Part shown: positions 41,768 to 52,895 of the stretch, piece after piece
How the letters are laid out: the number at the start of each line of letters is the position of its first letter
Numbering within the stretch: position 1 is the stretch's first letter
NCBI GenBank assembly: GCA_011947345.1
Contig: JAAVTG010000665.1
Coordinates: 62,001 to 126,000, forward strand
Length of the DNA: 64,000 nucleotides
Source: Phytophthora quininea
Taxonomy: Eukaryota; Oomycota; Peronosporomycetes; Peronosporales; Peronosporaceae
Reading direction: 5' to 3'
Translations under genes and position numbers: made by a program
Notes under the pieces: model-generated
What the model was told of the DNA's origin: nothing
Databases searched by the model: none
The model's input: the letters and a program-made list of their open reading frames with translations, nothing else

Positions 41768-42779
41768 ATGTCGTCGCCTGCCACACTCCGCCACATTCCT
41801 CAGCTTAAAGTGCCGTCGCTGCAGTCCAGCAAGGCCGCAACCGCCAAGGCCGTTCCGACCACCACCGCCATCCCGTTGCACTTAAAGCTCGCCGTCGGTG
41901 GCGTGGCGGGTGCTGTCGGTATGGTCGCCACCTTCCCCATGGACATCGTCAAGACCCACTTGCAAAGCCAGACCCGCACCGGCGGCAAGCTCATGTTCTC
42001 GGGCCCCGTGCAATGCTTCAAACACATCATCGCCACGGACGGCGTCCGAGGACTGTACCGCGGTCTGCCGCCGACTCTAATGGGGGTGCTGCCGGAGAAG
42101 GCCATCAAGCTCGCGGTCAACGAGCAGCTTCGAGAATCGTTCGCTGATGCCGACGGGAACCTCAGCATGGCCAAACAAGCTCTGGCCGGTGCGGGGGCAG
42201 GCAGCGCACAGTCGATCATCACCAACCCGGTAAGACATTTCTCAATGAGTTGATGGAGTTTAAGACTCGAGACTGACGAAGTTTGTTGTATTTCTGCAGG
42301 TGGAGATCGTCAAGATCCGACTCCAGATGCAGACGTCGCTGCCCGTGGCAGAACGACAAACGGCGATGGAGATCGCCAAGGGAATGGGTTTGCGGGGAAT
42401 GTACAAGGGTGCCGGGGTCTGCTTCATGCGTGACGTGCCCTACGCCGTCTTCTTCTTCCCGTCCTACGCCACACTCCGAGACGCCTGGGCAGACAAGACC
42501 ACCGGACAGAACTCGGTGCTGTCGATTGTGGCGGCAGGCGCTGTCGCCGGAGCTGCTGCCGCAGCTGTCTGCACACCAGCGGATGTGATCAAGACCCGGT
42601 TACAGATGAAGGGGTCTCCTTACAAGGGCATGGCCGACTGCGTGCGGAAAATCGTCGCTGCCAACGGACCGGGTGCGCTCATGAAAGGAGCAGGACCCCG
42701 TATGATGGTGCAGGCCCCGCTGTTCGGCATCACGCTCGTTGCTTTCGAGCTGCAGAAAAAGTATATGGAATCACTGTAG
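41768..42779 (+). CDS. Mitochondrial carrier, glutamate/aspartate type, one intron
   Basis: Inner-membrane solute carrier of 313 residues, normal for the family. Exon 1 is 41768-42229, the intron 42230-42299 (70 nt, GTAAG to CTGCAG), exon 2 42300-42779. The splice rebuilds the second repeat signature NPVEIVKIRLQMQ. All three carrier repeats have the PX[DE]XX[KR] motif: PMDIVKTHLQ, PVEIVKIRLQ and PADVIKTRLQ. GVLPEKAIKLAVNEQLRE and FMRDVPYAVFFFPSYA resemble the glutamate carriers and the carrier half of aspartate/glutamate carriers (SLC25A12/13/22 group); there is no EF-hand extension, which favours a simple glutamate-type carrier. ATG 41768 was chosen because the frame upstream lacks another ATG. 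Intact. Confidence 0.92.
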
Positions 42780-43148
42780 ACATAGACGAATTCATGCGTA
42801 TAGGAGCTCGTCTCCATTTCATAAAGTCCCGCCAACTCTCCAAGCGAGCAGTTCTGCTCAAAGCTGGATGGTTGTGCCGCACTCCTTCAGTGTTGAGGGA
42901 TTTGATCCCTCGTAGTAGCAAGTCTCGATTGAGACGGTGCGTCGGCAAAGCAAACACCAAAACAGCCACCTGAGCACACCTCCAGTGCTATTCGAAGCAT
43001 TTCTCAGAAGGTGAAACCCGCAGACCTATTTTGCGCTGGCAAGGAGTTGCAACGGGCTCTTGTGCTGCTCGCTCTCGCACCACTGAACATTTCATCACCA
43101 CCGATAAACTACAGTTCACACTGGGAGGCGGCGACTCAAGAGTGACAG

Positions 43149-44811
43149 ATGAAGCTGCTTCGAATCCCCTTCCTGCCGTCTCGATCGACTGTAGCGATTG
43201 CGCCGTCAGCCCGGTCGGTGCGAGTGAAATCGGTGGGTCGTCCGCCCCCAACACACCAGCTCTGTCGAAACAATCAACAGCTCGGACGGCATCCAAGACC
43301 ACAGGACCTCTGGCCGAGAATACCAACTCAAAGTACAAGCCTGGCAAATGGGACATCTACATGTTGGGGATCACCATCGTCATCGGCGGACAGTATTTCG
43401 GTTGGAATGCAGGCGTCTCCGCCGGACTTTACAGCTACCTGATCGCGTATTTACTGATCTCTATGGCCTACATCATCTTAGTCTGCTGCACGGCTGAGAT
43501 CACTGGAGCTTTACCTTTGCTGGAGGAGCGTATGGCTTGGCTCGGTGTACTTTGGGATTTTACCCGGCCTTCATGATCGGCTGCTGCGAAGCTCTCGAGT
43601 ATATTGCCTACGTGTCAGCCTCGACGATCGCGTTTATCGAGCTCATTGTGGAGACGGCGCCGGCGATCACCAGTTATCGGCCACTGCTGTGGGGCCTGTT
43701 CTACCTCAGCGCCTTGGTCTTCCATATCAAAGGAGATCGAGCCTTCTGGGTCTTCAACATGGGCCTTGGCATCGTCTCGCTTTTCGTTGTGGTGCTTTTC
43801 TCCATCGGCTCGTTGCCGTTCGTGAATTTCTCCAGGTACGCCGCTGATCCAGAGCTTGAATTCGTCGATGGGGTCTCTGGCTTCCTGAAGGCGCTTCCTT
43901 TGGCAGCGTGGTTTTTCGTCGGCGTGGAAGCATTGCCCATGGCCAGTGATCAAGTCGAACAACCGAAGCACATCGTTCCGATCGCCCAAGTCGGGTGTGT
44001 GTTGACGCTGTTTGTGAGTGGCATCTTCGTCTTCTTCGTGACGGTCTCGCTCCCTCCAGCGCTGGCGGCTCTTCCGTCCCAATTGGTGCCTTTCAACAAT
44101 GGCTTGACGCTTCTCTTCAACATCTCGCAGAATGCTGCGACCATTTTCTCGCTCCCGGCGACCTACGCGACTGCGTTCGGCTTCATGTGGTGCTACGGCA
44201 AATTGATCCACGCCATGGCGACGTCCAAACTCCTGCCAGTGTTTCTCGCCAAGTCCAAGGAGAATGAAGTACCCTACGCTGCCTTGCTAGCCGGAACTGC
44301 CGTCAGTTACGCGCTCTGCCTGGTCGTGTATTTCCAACCGTCCATCGGGCAGAATCTCTTCAACATCTGCATGCTGGCGGCTTTCATGTCGTACTCGGGG
44401 CAGTGCGTCGGATACATCTCGCTCAAGCACAACTACCGCAACATCAGAAGCTCCGAGTTTCAAAGCCCGTTTGGGTCGATTGGGGCTCTGTTCGCCATTG
44501 TAGTCTGGGTGCTCGGAATCATGGGCATCGTCGGCTTTCAAGGCAACGGCGAAGTCGAGACCATCATCTTCACAATTGTCGTTGTGCTTTTGACCGTCTT
44601 CTACTTTGGCTACGCGCGGAAGCGACAGACCTTCTCGGCACAGGAAAACCGCGTGATGCTCGTGGCGCACGTGACGAAATTCAACATCAAGAAGGCCAAC
44701 CACGGCCACAACCACAGCAAATCGACCACGAGCAATAGCCACACGTCGGAGCACACAAGAAAGGAGGTCAAGAGTGTAAGATCGCAGAGATCTGGTAGAA
44801 GCTCTGGCTAG
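43149..44811 (+). CDS. APC-family transporter 1 (ethanolamine-permease-like), frameshifted
   Basis: Twelve-helix amino acid/polyamine/organocation transporter in the plasma or an organelle membrane. Core landmarks are GKWDIYMLGITIVIGGQYFG, LVCCTAEITGALP, LARCTLGFYPAFMIGCCEALEY, GVEALPMASDQVEQPK, ATYATAFGFMWCYGKLIHAM and GQCVGYISLKHNYRNI, with a His/Ser-rich cytoplasmic tail. The arrangement fits the ethanolamine-permease branch of APC; the substrate is not proven. One T is missing near 43517 (CCTTTGC for CCTTTTGC). The start is uncertain: ATG 43149 begins a frame (VAIAPSARSVRVKSVG) resembling the N-terminus of transporter 2 and would join the core frame through a lost base in the C run near 43245. 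Tandem duplicate of the next gene. Confidence 0.82.
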
Positions 44812-44930
44812 AAGGTTGCCGATTGAACGGAAGCATTGATACCAATTTGAGGACACGGCGTTTTATTTTCCGCTGAGGACGTCAGTTTCTGCTGAGCTCG
44901 ACTTTTCAATCCAGGAATCCCATTGCCAAC

Positions 44931-46596
44931 ATGGTCTCCGTTGCGCCGTCCCCGCAAGCGATCCGATCGGTGATCGTCAAAGGACTTGCCAGCCACTCGC
45001 CGAGATCATCTACGTTGACCAAGCAAGCGGCAGCTCGGACAGCATCGCAAACCGAAGGACCAGAGGCAGCAATCACCAGAAACAACTACAAGCCTGGGAA
45101 ATGGGACATCTTCCTGCTCGGCATCACTATCGTTATCGGTGGACAGTATTTCTGCTGGAACGCAGGCATCTCCGCGGGGTTTTACAGCTTTCTCTTGGCG
45201 TTTCTGCTCATTTCCGTGGCCTACATCATCTTAGTCTGCTGTACGGCTGAGATCGCTGGGGCTTTGCCTTTTGCCGGCGGGTCGTATGGTTTGGCTCGGT
45301 GCACGCTTGGATTCTACCCGGCCTTTATGATCGGCTGCTGCGAAGCCCTCGAGTACATCGGATATGTGTCGGCCTCGACCATCGGTTTTGTCGAGCTCGT
45401 TATCAACAGCGTGCCAGAACTGGGAGGGTCTCGACCGTTGCTTTGGGGCCTCTTCTACGCGAGTGCATTGTTCTTCCACATCAAAGGCGGTCGGGTCTTC
45501 TGGGTCTTCAACATGGGGCTTGGCATCACATCGCTCGTGATCGTTGTGCTCTATTGCTTTGGCTCGCTGCCGTTTGTGAACTTTCCCAAGTACGCTATCA
45601 ATTTGGGCTTCGTGGGCGGCTTCCCAGGGTTCATGAATGCCTTGCCACTCGCTGCTTGGTTTTTGTTGGCGTCGAGGCGCTGCCGTTGGCAAGCGACCAA
45701 ATCGACCAACCCAAGCAGGTCGTCCCGAAAGCGCAAGTTGGCTGCGTCGTGACGCTGTTTATGACTGGCATTTTTGTCCTCTTTGTGACGGCTGCACTGC
45801 CTCCTGGGGTGGCTGCTCTTCCATTGGAATTGGTTCCGTTCAACAACGGCTTCACTCTGCTCTTCAACGTCCCGCCTTATCTCGCAACAATTGCTTCACT
45901 GCCAGCGACCTACGCGACCGCGTTCGGCTTCATGTGGTGCTACGGCAAATTGATCCACGCCATGGCGACGTCCAAACTTTTGCCCGTGTCTCTCTCAAAG
46001 ACGACGGCGGGCAACAACACGCCATATGCAGCATTGCTAGCTGGAACGGCCATGAGCTACGCTCTGTGCATTGTCGTGTATTTTGTGCCGTTCATCGGAC
46101 AGAACCTCTTCAACATTTGCATCCTGGCCGCCTTCATGTCCTACACGGGCCAGTGCATCGGCTACATCTCGCTCAAGCACAACTACCGCAACATCAAGAG
46201 CTCTGAATTCCGCAGTCCGTTTGGGTCGGTCGGGCCAATCTTCGCCATCTGCGTGTGGCTTCTGAGCATCATTGCGATCGTCGGGTTTCAAGGGAACAAT
46301 GAAGTGGAGACGATCGTGTTTGCGATTGTCGTGGTGCTGCTCACGGCCTTCTACTTTGGCTACGCGCGGAAGCGGCAGATCTTTTCTCCACAGGAGAACC
46401 GAGTGATGTTGGTAGCCCACGTGACGAAATTCAACATCAAAAGGTCGCTGCAAACAAGCGCCGTAGTCCAGCCAAATCCCCTACAGGGACTTCGGCCAGC
46501 AAAAACACCGGAGCCAACAGCGAGCGCTCGAGTCATTCCAAGCAAGAGAAGAAAACGCTGCGCTCACAAAAGTCGCTTCAAAGTTTGGGGCTGTAA
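44931..46596 (+). CDS. APC-family transporter 2 (ethanolamine-permease-like), two frameshifts
   Basis: Close paralog of transporter 1, 119 bp downstream, same strand. ATG 44931 (MVSVAPSPQAIRSVIVKG). Conserved core GKWDIFLLGITIVIGGQYF, GALPFAGGSYGLARCTLGFY and AFGFMWCYGKLIHAM. A T run near 45661 is one base short (five T, where six restore AAWFFVGVEALP). An A run near 46440 is also one short: with one more A the tail reads KVAANKRRSPAKSP and ends at the TAA at 46594-46596, matching the Ser/Lys tail of transporter 1. Without it, the frame runs to 46681 through sequence that belongs to the next relic. Twelve predicted membrane segments. Substrate unknown; likely an amine or amino acid. Confidence 0.85.
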
Positions 46597-46659
46597 TCCT
46601 CATGAAGCTGTTGATCATGCCAAGAGGATGACCGCTCCGTTAATCGAACCGACCGCCTA

Positions 46660-47080
46660 CAGCACCTCTCGTAGGGACTAGCGCGGTGCACTTTGGGTTT
46701 CTATCCAGCGTGCAGCGTCTCATTATTCCATCGTTGAGCTCGTTGGAACTGCTGCGCAAGAAAGTCGCCCCGCCGCTCAAATCTCGCGTATCGCGACCTT
46801 CCTTATAACTGAAATTGTAGCGCTGCCCGTGGCAGTGTCACTTCCGCCTGGATTACCACGGCCATTCAAGAACGGATTCACACTCTCCAACAGTTCGTAA
46901 ACTGCGGTTCTTCCAGCCATCAACGCCACCTCTATCGGATTTATTTGGTGTTACGACAAACTCGTTGTGGGAAATCTCGGCTTCCAATCTCGACCAACAT
47001 CGCGCTGATTGTCGGCTCGGGCATCAGCTACTTCGTGCCTATCGTGCTCTTTGGCTCGAAGAATCACATCATGTCACGGA
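46660..47080 (+). pseudogene. APC-family transporter 3, relic
   Basis: Scattered matches to the two transporters upstream, in order but in different frames: GLARCTLGFYPA at ~46675, ALPVAVSLPPGLPRPFKNGFTL near 46820-46890, IGFIWCYDKL near 46935-46965, and a GSGISYFVPIVLFG segment near 47010-47050. Most of the gene is gone. It shows that the transporter pair was once at least a triplet. Confidence 0.65.
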
Positions 47081-47266
47081 GTTCAAGAAGGTCGCCAAGG
47101 GAAAGACAAGTTCGCGGACGAGATAACACGGCAGCAATCAAATTGCGAGTTTTACGAGTTTTAGTGCAAATAATTGAGGTCCTCCAAGTCCATCGCTAAC
47201 TCGGGAAGGTGTCCAGCCGCCGAGCTTGAATCCAACGACTCCATCAGCATCGAAATGGCCTCGTTA

Positions 47267-47897
47267 TCAAACGCCAAGGGGGGACATCGGTGCCGAGTCT
47301 AGTTCGTGGTTGTCTCGAGCCGTCCCCGTTTGTTCGACCACCAAACGCCAGTCATTCCGACGAGCGCACTTCTTGAGTCGAGCCGAATGCCACCGATTCT
47401 TGATGGCATTATCCGTTCGGCCAGGGAAATGCTCAGCGATTCGAGACCACGAGTTCCCCAGTCGCTTCTGCAGCAAGATCAGCATCGCGTCTTCGCGCCC
47501 AGTCCACTCGTCGTGCTTGATGGCCGGATCGATCTGGTTCCGCCATCGCTCTCGGCACTGCTTTCCGCTGCGCTCCGGCAGATAGGAGGCAATGATGGAC
47601 CAGCGACTGGCGCCGTGCCGACCGACGAGGGTTCTCAACCGTCCGTCTTCCTCTGAAGTCCACGGTCGTCGGGTTCGGGTGGACCCGCGATTCAGTTGAT
47701 GCCAATGTGCGGAGCAAGCTGCTTCCGAACGATTCGGGACTCGTTGAGCGACGAGATCCCACCGACGTGCACCGCAGCAGCGGACAGCAGATCGAAGCTG
47801 GTCGTCCTAGTTCGTTCCAAGGTAGTATATCCGTCGTAAGTAGAGCTTGAAAACGTACCTCGTCGACAGTCCACGCGGTCCGAGCTGTGGATGCCAT
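47267..47897 (-). CDS. R1R2R3-type MYB DNA-binding protein, one 52-nt intron
   Basis: Nuclear transcription factor of 192 residues. Exon 1 is 47897-47859 (13 codons, ending AWTVDE), the intron 47858-47807 (GTACG to CTAG, 52 nt), exon 2 47806-47267. Splicing restores repeat 1: WTVDE joined to DDQLRSAV, then RRWDLVAQRVPNRSEAAC and W. Repeat 2 is PWTSEEDGRLRTLVGRHG, SRWSIIASYLPERSGKQCRE, W; repeat 3 is EWTGREDAMLILLQKRLG, SWSRIAEHFPGRTDNAIKN, W. Each repeat has its regularly spaced Trp residues, with one conservative change. The intron was not otherwise apparent; retaining it destroys repeat 1. An initiator-like GTTCATTTACCAGTTT (13 of 16) ends 5 bp before the ATG. Short C-terminal tail, no activation domain recognised. 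Intact frame. Confidence 0.88.
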
Positions 47898-47902
47898 GGA
47901 GG

Positions 47903-47918
47903 AAACTGGTAAATGAAC
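47903..47918 (-). promoter_or_regulatory. Possible initiator of the MYB gene
   Basis: On the minus strand GTTCATTTACCAGTTT, 13 of 16 positions of the oomycete initiator consensus, immediately upstream of the start codon, implying a very short leader. Confidence 0.35.
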
Positions 47919-48512
47919 GAATCGCGAAGCAAAATCAGAGCACAGTAAGATTTTGCTCCGAGAATCGTGGCTTCTCTGAAGGCGGTCGAACCCAGAACGT
48001 GCGCGCGCCGTCTCGCTTTGGCTCGAGGCTTTTGTACATCGACGTCAATGCGAGCAAATAAACTTTCTCGGTCGTCTGGGAAGCGGTCTCTCACATAAAT
48101 ATTGGACGTTTGTCATCTACAGCAAGTACGTAGCATTTCTGTTGAATTCATTAAATAACAATGGCAGCGTGACTCGGGCCCGTGAGCTTACTACGAAGTG
48201 AGCTCAGCACATGAAGCGAGCGACGTGGTATGCAGCGGATTTTCTTGAGCCCGGAGCAGTGCAGCGGAGACGTCTCGACTTGCGGCGCAGTGCGGCGCTG
48301 CTCGGTCTTCTTGAGCGGCAACTCGTCCGAGAGTCTCCACGAGTCGATCAGTTCGATGTCGAGCTCGCAGACCGACGACGAGAACGAAGACGACGAGCTC
48401 GAGTCTCTGGGCGTGCCCGGGGAGCCTGGGAAAGGCTCGGTGGGAGTTCCGTCATGGTCCAACGGAGATAGCACGACGTTCGCATCATGTCCGATCAGGA
48501 CCGCCGTCGCTT
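47919..48512. other. Intergenic region, MYB to PX cluster
   Basis: No gene was recognised on either strand. Short open frames here are antisense or chance. Confidence 0.35.
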
Positions 48513-49634
48513 CTAGAGGGAAGTCACGCACTGCGAAAACGTCGGCGACTCCCAGACGCCTTTCGACGCCGGGTCCGTTTGAGCGACGATCGAGCTGTGC
48601 TCTGCTCGCAGTCTCATAAACCGACTGCTGATCGTCTCGGCGCGCCAGCCAGCGAAAACCTGCTCGTCCGACCGCGTCTTATGTAGTGCGCACATGGCAC
48701 AACAGACGCGTTGACCGGCCACCACCGAGTCGGTCTCCTTGTTTGTGTCGTCCGCATCGCCGACGACGTCTTCGTCCAAATCTTCGATACTTGCCGTGGT
48801 GGTGGTGCTGGTCTGTCCGAACGATTCCGACTTCTCTGCTGGGTTCTCCATCATCGACTCCGAAAACGTTCGAGCCAGCGACCGGAAGTTCGTTGGCGAG
48901 TGCTGCTGCCACGGAGCTTGTTCGTCGGCGTCGTTGCGGTTCGTCACGAAGCGGATCACTTCGGGAGCCACCTGCTGCATCAACACAGCGCACTTTTGGT
49001 TGAGTGGGTTTAGCAGCACACTCTGCAGCGTCGTGAACAGTCTCGCCAGAGCTTGACGCTGGTCCTCCACGATACGAGGCTTGGAACTGTGGCCGGCGAC
49101 GCGGAACAAGTGGCGACCGGTGCGGTCGGCCGGCAGAGCTCGCTGCACGTAGGCATAGAGCCACGGACACTCAGCGAAGCACAAGTGGCCGCGACTGAGC
49201 GACCGGAGCACGTCGGTCTGGAAGGCTCTGCATTCTGCGTAGGTCCTGAGGTGGCGCCACGTCGAGTTGGACTTGTGGTCGTGCACGGTGAGCGCGAACG
49301 TGGTGGATCCGCGGGCCTGTGCTTTGGTGGTGACTTCGACCGTCACGTTGGCCAAGTAGGCGACGCTGGGGGCCAGTGGCGTTGCTTCGGCCGCATCTTC
49401 CGAGTCGCGTTGAGTTCGACTCGCATAGAGCGCGGCGCATTTGGGGTGGCGTTGCAGCGACTGGGTCGTCATGGAGGAAGAGCTCCGATGGTCGGAATTC
49501 GACTTGTGGTTTCGTCCACCAACTGACGGGACTCGAGGCGGTTGAAAAGCAGAATGAGACGACTGTGACTCGAAAGCTCCAAGCTCCTGCATTTGGGTGG
49601 CGCCAGCCGGTCGAGTCTTTCGTGGGGCAGCCAT
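48513..49634 (-). CDS. PX-like domain protein with partial RING remnant
   Basis: 373 residues from ATG 49634 (MAAPRKTRPAG); the frame extends a little upstream without an ATG. PX-like domain from ~residue 90: SVAYLANVTVEV, YAECRAFQTDVLRSL, then the family signature GHLCFAECPWL and LLNPLNQKCAVLMQQVAPEVIRF. A long acidic Ser/Thr-rich region follows, then CCAMCALHK, which matches the first zinc-binding pair of the RING finger of relatives; the H-x2-H and second Cys pair are missing, so no functional RING remains. First gene of the minus-strand cluster. Intact frame. Confidence 0.7.
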   Translation of the reverse strand: MAAPRKTRPAGATQMQELGAFESQSSHSAFQPPRVPSVGGRNHKSNSDHRSSSSMTTQSLQRHPKCAALYASRTQRDSEDAAEATPLAPSVAYLANVTVEVTTKAQARGSTTFALTVHDHKSNSTWRHLRTYAECRAFQTDVLRSLSRGHLCFAECPWLYAYVQRALPADRTGRHLFRVAGHSSKPRIVEDQRQALARLFTTLQSVLLNPLNQKCAVLMQQVAPEVIRFVTNRNDADEQAPWQQHSPTNFRSLARTFSESMMENPAEKSESFGQTSTTTTASIEDLDEDVVGDADDTNKETDSVVAGQRVCCAMCALHKTRSDEQVFAGWRAETISSRFMRLRAEHSSIVAQTDPASKGVWESPTFSQCVTSL

Positions 49635-50354
49635 GAAGCGTTTTCTGCAAGACAAGTGGAGACCCAGGCATTTCTCGGATGGTGAAAAGAGCAAGTTGGC
49701 ATACAAAGAGCGAAAGAAAGCGGCGCGTGGAGGTCAAAGGATGGCCACGGTCCACCATTACTTACGATGTTTATCACGGGAATTCGAAAGCCGACCTGCA
49801 CCAGCTCGGCCGTCGTGTCGTGAAGACGCTCTCCATCTCGAGATCGATCCTTGTGCGGTTGGTAGCAAGTCTGGTGCGACACCAACCGCAACGCGGCATC
49901 TTCAGCCACAACAACAACACAGCAACAACGCTGGAGAAGTTTGAGATGCCGTTCCGTTTGCATCGATTATAGGGAAACAATGACTATAGTCGCTGTGTCC
50001 TGATAGAGCTGGGGGCTGTATCCTTCAGACGCGTCGGCTTCGCAGACGCAGATGTCGGTGAGACGACGGTCACCACGCAAACCATGGTGACCGCGCCATC
50101 ATTATCGACACGGAACTCACGCCCCAGGTCCTCGTATGGGGACACAGCGAGCATGATACATACTTGCATGGACCTCGTCGGGTGTGTCGGAAAGCCTAGT
50201 AGAGTCCATCAAGGATGTGCATGTCGAACAGATATAATACTGTAGACTCTCGGTGTCGACTCCTTCACGAACTTTTCGCCATCTTTGAGCTGAGCAATGC
50301 AGAAGCTCTGCAGTTGGAAAATTTGCATGAATTACTTCGCTTGTCATGTTTGAC
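49635..50354. other. Spacer between two PX-family genes
   Basis: No gene was recognised. It holds the upstream region of the 48513-49634 gene and the 3' side of the 50355-51185 gene. Confidence 0.3.
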
Positions 50355-51185
50355 TCACGACTCTTCTTGATGGCCGCAGGTGGGGCACTTGAGCGCTTCG
50401 TTCAGCTTCTCTATCAGACACTCGTCGTGGAAATGGTGGCCGCAGCTTAACGTCGAGAACGGCTCGATCGGCGGCAGGTCCCATCGATCGCAGTTGTTGT
50501 CTTGTTCCCCTTTCCGAGGTGGAGCTACCAGCGGAGCCTCGCACAGTCCGCAGAGCAGCGCCTCCGTGTCGTCGCTGGAGAATGTGTCGTCAGAGCTCGT
50601 GGACGTCTCGAGCGACTGTAGCTCTCCGTTTCGCCACTTCTGCAGCAACTGACGCAGCCAGTCGGGGACTTGTCCGTGTTGCTCCGCTTCCGGGTCGAGA
50701 GCGTCACCCACCACAAACTCGAGCAGTTCGCGAGCCACGCCCTCGGTCACTAGAGAGCAGACATGGTTGCTTCGATTCAGCAGGAAGCTGCGGATCGTTG
50801 CCAAACTGCGGGTCAGTGTCTTCCGTCGTCTCGCGACCACACGCGACAGCGAATTACCCACCAACTGCGACTTTGGGTAGTAGCTCTTGAGGAACGTGTA
50901 GAACCACGGACATTCGGCTTGGCAGAAATGACCGCGCTCGAGAGCCCCCACCAACCGCTTGCGGAGGAATCGAAACTCGTCGAAGCTGCGCACCAAGTGC
51001 CACATGACCGAATTGACCGAGTCGCGCGGGTGGTAGGTCGCAGTCAGCAGGTAGTCCACTCGGCGATACGACGTCCTCTGGATCAGCGGCGTCACCTCCA
51101 TTGAAACGTTCTCCAGCCAGGTGACTTGAGGTGGCAGCGGTTCTGCCGGCAGCGCTCGTTTCTTGCGAAGGCGTTTCGAGCTCAT
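50355..51185 (-). CDS. PX-like domain plus RING-H2 protein
   Basis: 276 residues from ATG 51185 (MSSKRLRKKRALP). PX-like domain: VTWLENVSMEV, VRSFDEFRFLRKRLVGAL, signature GHFCQAECPWF, LLNRSNHVCSLVTEGVARELLEF. After a Ser/Asp-rich spacer the RING-H2 has CGLC, CGHHFHDEC and CPTC at the C-terminus, in the C3H2C3 order with normal spacing. RING-H2 fingers usually make E3 ubiquitin ligases; coupling to a lipid-binding domain would place ubiquitination at endosomes or another phosphoinositide-marked membrane (inference). Intact and the best reference for the two-domain form. Confidence 0.78.
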   Translation of the reverse strand: MSSKRLRKKRALPAEPLPPQVTWLENVSMEVTPLIQRTSYRRVDYLLTATYHPRDSVNSVMWHLVRSFDEFRFLRKRLVGALERGHFCQAECPWFYTFLKSYYPKSQLVGNSLSRVVARRRKTLTRSLATIRSFLLNRSNHVCSLVTEGVARELLEFVVGDALDPEAEQHGQVPDWLRQLLQKWRNGELQSLETSTSSDDTFSSDDTEALLCGLCEAPLVAPPRKGEQDNNCDRWDLPPIEPFSTLSCGHHFHDECLIEKLNEALKCPTCGHQEES

Positions 51186-51467
51186 GCCGAGCGCTTTATC
51201 TTGGCAGTCCAACGCCAAATGTGAAAGTGATTGAAAACGTGCGTTCGAGTGACCATGATTGCGCCGGATCGACAAGTGCTGAGGCTAAAAGAGCAAGCAA
51301 GTCACACGTAGCGCGCACCCCCATCAACACGGAGTCTAATCGACAGCAGTCTTATGCTTGCCGGATTTGGAAGTCTGAGTCTGCTATCAACAAAAATGGC
51401 TCGAGCGAGAATTGGTGGAATCGATTAACAGTAAGCTTTCGGTGCCTAGGCTCCTCATAAATTGAAC

Positions 51468-52205
51468 TCAGCTGAGTGCTTGGCCGCACGTTGGACACGC
51501 AAGGGCCTCGTTGAGTTTGGCCACGACGCATTCGTCGTGGAAGCGGTGTCCACAGCTCAGCGTCGTCAATGGCTCGTTGCAGGCGTCGTCGCTCGTACAA
51601 AGGCCGCAAAGACCCAACATGCTGTTGTTGCTGCCGGATCGGAAGGAGTCGAGAGTGTTGTCGCTGCTCGACTGCCAGCAGCGACTGAGCGCTGTCGGGG
51701 TCGATGATTCCGTCAGACTGCGACTGCTGCTGTCCGTGCTGTACATTGTCGAGCTGCTGCTCGGCGTTTTGGAGAACGCCACGAAGTTCTCCCACCGGTA
51801 CTCGTGATCGATCGGCAGGTTCTCGTTGAGGAACGTGATGAGCTCCATGGCCACCGTTCCCGGCAGAATGCTGCACGACCCGTGGTTCTCGCGCTTGCTT
51901 AGCGCCTCCAGAAGGTTGGTGAAGCACTCCTCGATGGCATGGCGGCGTCGACTCGTGACGTACGAGCTGGACGAGGCGAGATAGCACTCCTTTGGGAATC
52001 GCCCCTTGAGACTCGAGTACAAGTACGGACACGCGGCGTGGCAGAGGTGTCCGAGCTGCATGACGTCGAGCAGCCGCTGCTGAAAGTCTGCGAGCTCGCT
52101 GAACGAGTGACTGACGGTGAATTGCTGGGCAGGGTCAACCACGGGGTGACGACGAGGTCGTAGCGGACGTCTTTGCCGTGAGGGAGTTTGATCTTTGAGG
52201 ATTTC
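51468..52205 (-). CDS. PX-like domain plus RING-H2 protein, one frameshift
   Basis: The C-terminal frame holds FTVSHSFSELADFQQRLLDVM, signature GHLCHAACPYL, a Ser-rich spacer and RING-H2 (CGLC, CGHRFHDEC, CPTC). The N-terminal strand of the domain (IAYLDQFSVAMKSSKIKL, DVRYDLVVTP) is in another frame and joins it near 52140 if one base is restored. The first in-frame ATG is 52205, but the open frame runs upstream to about 52380 with family-like sequence (IKPPTIAYLDQF), so the true start may be further 5' or in another exon. Confidence 0.68.
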   Translation of the reverse strand, partial: EILKDQTPSRQRRPLRPRRHPVVDPAQQFTVSHSFSELADFQQRLLDVMQLGHLCHAACPYLYSSLKGRFPKECYLASSSSYVTSRRRHAIEECFTNLLEALSKRENHGSCSILPGTVAMELITFLNENLPIDHEYRWENFVAFSKTPSSSSTMYSTDSSSRSLTESSTPTALSRCWQSSSDNTLDSFRSGSNNSMLGLCGLCTSDDACNEPLTTLSCGHRFHDECVVAKLNEALACPTCGQALS

Positions 52206-52380
52206 ATCGCCACTGAGAACTGGTCGAGGTATGCAATGGTCGGCGGTTTGATCGACGTAGGCGACGAGATTGGACTCGCGACGGGGTTCCAGGCGGTCCG
52301 GAGACGGTGGTGCGACGACGACGATGGCGGCGTGAGGTGAGCGACATGCTGGACGTGGTGACGTTGGAGGTGGGTCTCAC

Positions 52381-52895
52381 GAAGCGAATTGGACTATGGA
52401 CTCAGGAGCAGCTCGATGAAAGGCGGTGGTGCTCCATCGTCTGCTCGACGGCCCGCTGGATTATGCGGCTGACACGGGATCCCGGCTGCGGGTAAACGCC
52501 TGTGAGCAGATACAGCCGCTCAGCGGTCGGCTTTGAGTGCAACCGGCTTTGCTGCTGCTGTTGCTGCTGCTACCGTGGGATTCTATCGCGAAAGTCCGTA
52601 GCGATTTGAAGAAGCATGTGCTACGCTGTGTGCATGATCAACCTGTGTATCCAGCGAGGCGATTACGACGGAGGCAGAGCAGTGTGTTTACCACCTTCTT
52701 CCAGTTATGCGCCACCGGGCGGAGTAAGTGAGCGCGTTGTTCTTTGAGTGCGATTTTCCTGGAGTCTCACCGAAAGCCACAACATCATTGCTTGCAATTG
52801 ATGGCGTGGAGAAGGTATTTCATGACAATGTTTCAAGCGTTTCTTCCTTCGTGAATAACCATTCGATGTGGTTTTACCATTCACTTTTCCCGACT
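52381..52895. other. Spacer between two PX-RING genes
   Basis: No gene was recognised. A CTG-repeat patch occurs near 52550-52571 (GCTGCTGCTGTTGCTGCTGC). Confidence 0.3.
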
